NCBI GenBank assembly: GCA_013003415.1
Contig: JABDJR010000430.1
Coordinates: 1 to 7,058, forward strand
DNA: 7,058 nucleotides
Reading direction: 5' to 3'
From: Candidatus Eiseniibacteriota bacterium
Lineage (GTDB): Bacteria; Eisenbacteria; RBG-16-71-46; JABDJR01
The notes below the pieces were generated by a model that saw nothing but the letters and a program-made list of their open reading frames with translations, was not told the DNA's origin and did not search any database. Shown piece after piece: positions 5,575-7,058 of this stretch. Every line of letters begins with the position of its first letter. The stretch's first letter is position 1. The translations under genes and the position numbers were made by a program.

Positions 5575-7058
5575 GGCACACCCTTTTCTTGATAGGTACC
5601 CATCTGCTCAAGGCGAATCGCGCCGTCCCAGGACAAGGCCACCCCGGTGATGGCAGGGCGATACACCAAGTAGCCGCGTGTCGCCACCAGGGGAATCACC
5701 GTGCGATTAAACACGTCGGAGGCGTCGAGCTGATCTTTCGGATCGGGCAGGATCCACTTCAGCGAACGACCCAACGCACCCGCCTGGTGACAGGTGTTCA
5801 TGAAGCGCTTGGGAAGACCGAGGATGAACAGAGAGTAATTGGCGGTTTCTAAACGCGTGTCGAAACCGTCGTCCGAGAGTGGTGACACCACGTAATCGCG
5901 AGCCTCAGCCAAGAAATCTGGAAGCGGACCTGCCTGCTCGGTTGCGGTTAGGGCCACCAGACGCTCAGCGATGCTTTGGCTTGTAGGATCATTCTCCCGA
6001 TAGGCCACCGGAATGGCGAGGCTAGAATCTTCCGGAGCGGAGCCACGTTCAAAACGGTTTTCATTCAGGGTGTAAGTTCGAAGTTTACAAATGGGCGCCC
6101 CGCCTCCGAGTTTCAACGTTGGGTTGGCCCGTGCGTCGTGACGCACAACCTCCGCCGCAATCTGCTCTCGAATATCGGTGAGAACGCGGGTCTCCCCGTC
6201 GGAGGTGGGTAGTGGTACCGAGACGGCGAGGTACAGCTTGTCCCAGGGCAGAGGCTTTACTCGGAACTCGGGGATGCTTGCCGCGTAGTCCACCATGTCG
6301 AGGTCGCGAACGAGCATCAGGTCGATCTCATCTCCAAGAAGGTCACGCGGGTCGGCTCCTGGCCTAATGAGGAACCGCAATTCAATGTCGTTCCGCACCT
6401 TGCCCGGGTAGTTCACGTTGGCCGCCATCCAGAGATCCATCTTTCCTTCGCGAGAACGATCGATGATCTGTAGAGGGCCAGACCCCACCGGCCATGAGGA
6501 TTGAACTCCGAAACTGGCGACCGCTAAAGCGGGGTGAGCGAACAATTGTGGCAGGGGCCCACTAGCGTATTTCAGCGTCACGCGAAGGCGACGTCGATCC
6601 AAGATGGTGACCGCTTCGGGGTCTAGAAACGTCCACGGGTTCTCCCAAGACTTACCGACGTTACGTGCGTAGGACTCGCGCCAGGATGCCACGACGGCGG
6701 CGGCGGTAATGGGCTGCCCATCGCTAAACGCAGCGTTCTCTCGGAGCTGAAAAGTCCAAATTCGGTCATCCGAGCGGAGCGACCAAGCTTCAGCAAGGCC
6801 GGGCAGAATCTGCCCGTCGCAATCGATGGTGACCAGCGTTTCGTAGAGCCCCCCAAAAACGAGGGCCTCGGAACTGTTGGTGGGGAACGGGGCGTGGGTT
6901 GGATCGACGGTCTCCACCAGAGCCAGGGTGAAGCTGCCCCCACGGTTGGGCGGCGGGTCGAGGAGGGAACAGCGAATACCGGCCGGCTCAGCTACTTGGA
7001 GCGTGTCGGCAACGTTCACCGTGTCTTGCGTGGCCGTGGTATCGACTTGTGTGAAGTC
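5571..7058 (-). CDS. Family 5 solute-binding protein, oligopeptide/dipeptide type (5' end outside the window)
   Basis: At least 495 residues are visible. The frame remains open through the window edge (DFTQVDTTATQDTVNVADTLQ...), so the GTG at 7019 is probably not the true start, and the signal peptide or lipobox lies outside. That T/D/Q/V-rich N-terminal stretch looks like the flexible linker after a lipoprotein Cys. The SBP_bac_5 hallmarks follow: a strand SFTLALVETVDPTHAP, then SSEALVFGGLYETLV, ILPGLAEAWS, and WTFQLRENAAFSDGQPITAAAVVASW. The C-terminus is also typical, with IPLVATRGYLVYRPAITGVAL and a final WDGAIRLEQM. Family members capture peptides, nickel or sugars for ABC importers, or act in sensing. 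No permease or ATPase follows; instead the stop overlaps the start of a histidine kinase (GTGA). A role as the periplasmic ligand receptor of that kinase is inferred. The ligand is not readable from sequence. Confidence 0.9.
   Translation of the reverse strand, partial: DFTQVDTTATQDTVNVADTLQVAEPAGIRCSLLDPPPNRGGSFTLALVETVDPTHAPFPTNSSEALVFGGLYETLVTIDCDGQILPGLAEAWSLRSDDRIWTFQLRENAAFSDGQPITAAAVVASWRESYARNVGKSWENPWTFLDPEAVTILDRRRLRVTLKYASGPLPQLFAHPALAVASFGVQSSWPVGSGPLQIIDRSREGKMDLWMAANVNYPGKVRNDIELRFLIRPGADPRDLLGDEIDLMLVRDLDMVDYAASIPEFRVKPLPWDKLYLAVSVPLPTSDGETRVLTDIREQIAAEVVRHDARANPTLKLGGGAPICKLRTYTLNENRFERGSAPEDSSLAIPVAYRENDPTSQSIAERLVALTATEQAGPLPDFLAEARDYVVSPLSDDGFDTRLETANYSLFILGLPKRFMNTCHQAGALGRSLKWILPDPKDQLDASDVFNRTVIPLVATRGYLVYRPAITGVALSWDGAIRLEQMGTYQEKGVP

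Noticed and set aside
7017..7019. GTG at 7019 as the start of the solute-binding protein
   Set aside because: The frame continues upstream without a stop to the window edge, and a start here would leave the protein without a signal peptide.

Overview
The window holds five protein-coding genes, all read from the minus strand, so transcription runs from high to low coordinates. Two of them are cut by the window edges. It looks like a Gram-negative, sigma-54-using bacterium of moderate G+C: there is a lipoprotein signal peptide, a periplasmic-type solute-binding protein and a canonical GAFTGA enhancer-binding protein. The kinase H-box (NHDIKNGLTPI) and the small membrane protein with an acidic IDVDF tail recall FCB-group, Gemmatimonadota or Eisenbacteria-like genomes. 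That placement is an impression from memory and not established.

From the high end: (1) 7058-5571, a family 5 (oligopeptide-type) solute-binding protein whose frame runs open off the window edge. (2) 5574-3757, a membrane histidine kinase whose GTG start overlaps the previous stop as GTGA. (3) 3742-2378, an NtrC-type response regulator with REC, AAA+ and Fis-type HTH domains, 14 bp after the kinase. These three look like one operon: ligand binder, sensor kinase and sigma-54 activator. A probable terminator (2279-2312) follows.

The intergenic region 2080-2377 is the most informative part. Reading on the minus strand it holds two tandem 16-bp dyads (ideal form GTGTCC-N4-GGACAC, centres 24 bp apart), then an AT-rich stretch with a partial IHF-like match, then a -24/-12 sigma-54 promoter (TTGGCA-N6-TTGC) with exact GG-to-GC spacing. 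Next comes (4) 2079-961, a TPR-repeat lipoprotein gene. The inferred circuit is that the binding protein and kinase sense an extracytoplasmic signal, the kinase phosphorylates the regulator, and the regulator binds the paired dyads about 120 and 144 bp upstream of the start site and activates sigma-54 transcription of the TPR lipoprotein.

Downstream lies a gap of about 470 nt (492-960) with a strong minus-strand terminator (610-648) and no recognisable gene. It is followed by (5) a small single-span membrane protein (491-288) and, 3 nt further, (6) the N-terminal 94 residues of an ABC-2 type transporter ATPase (284 to the edge). In total there are four complete genes and two partial ones.
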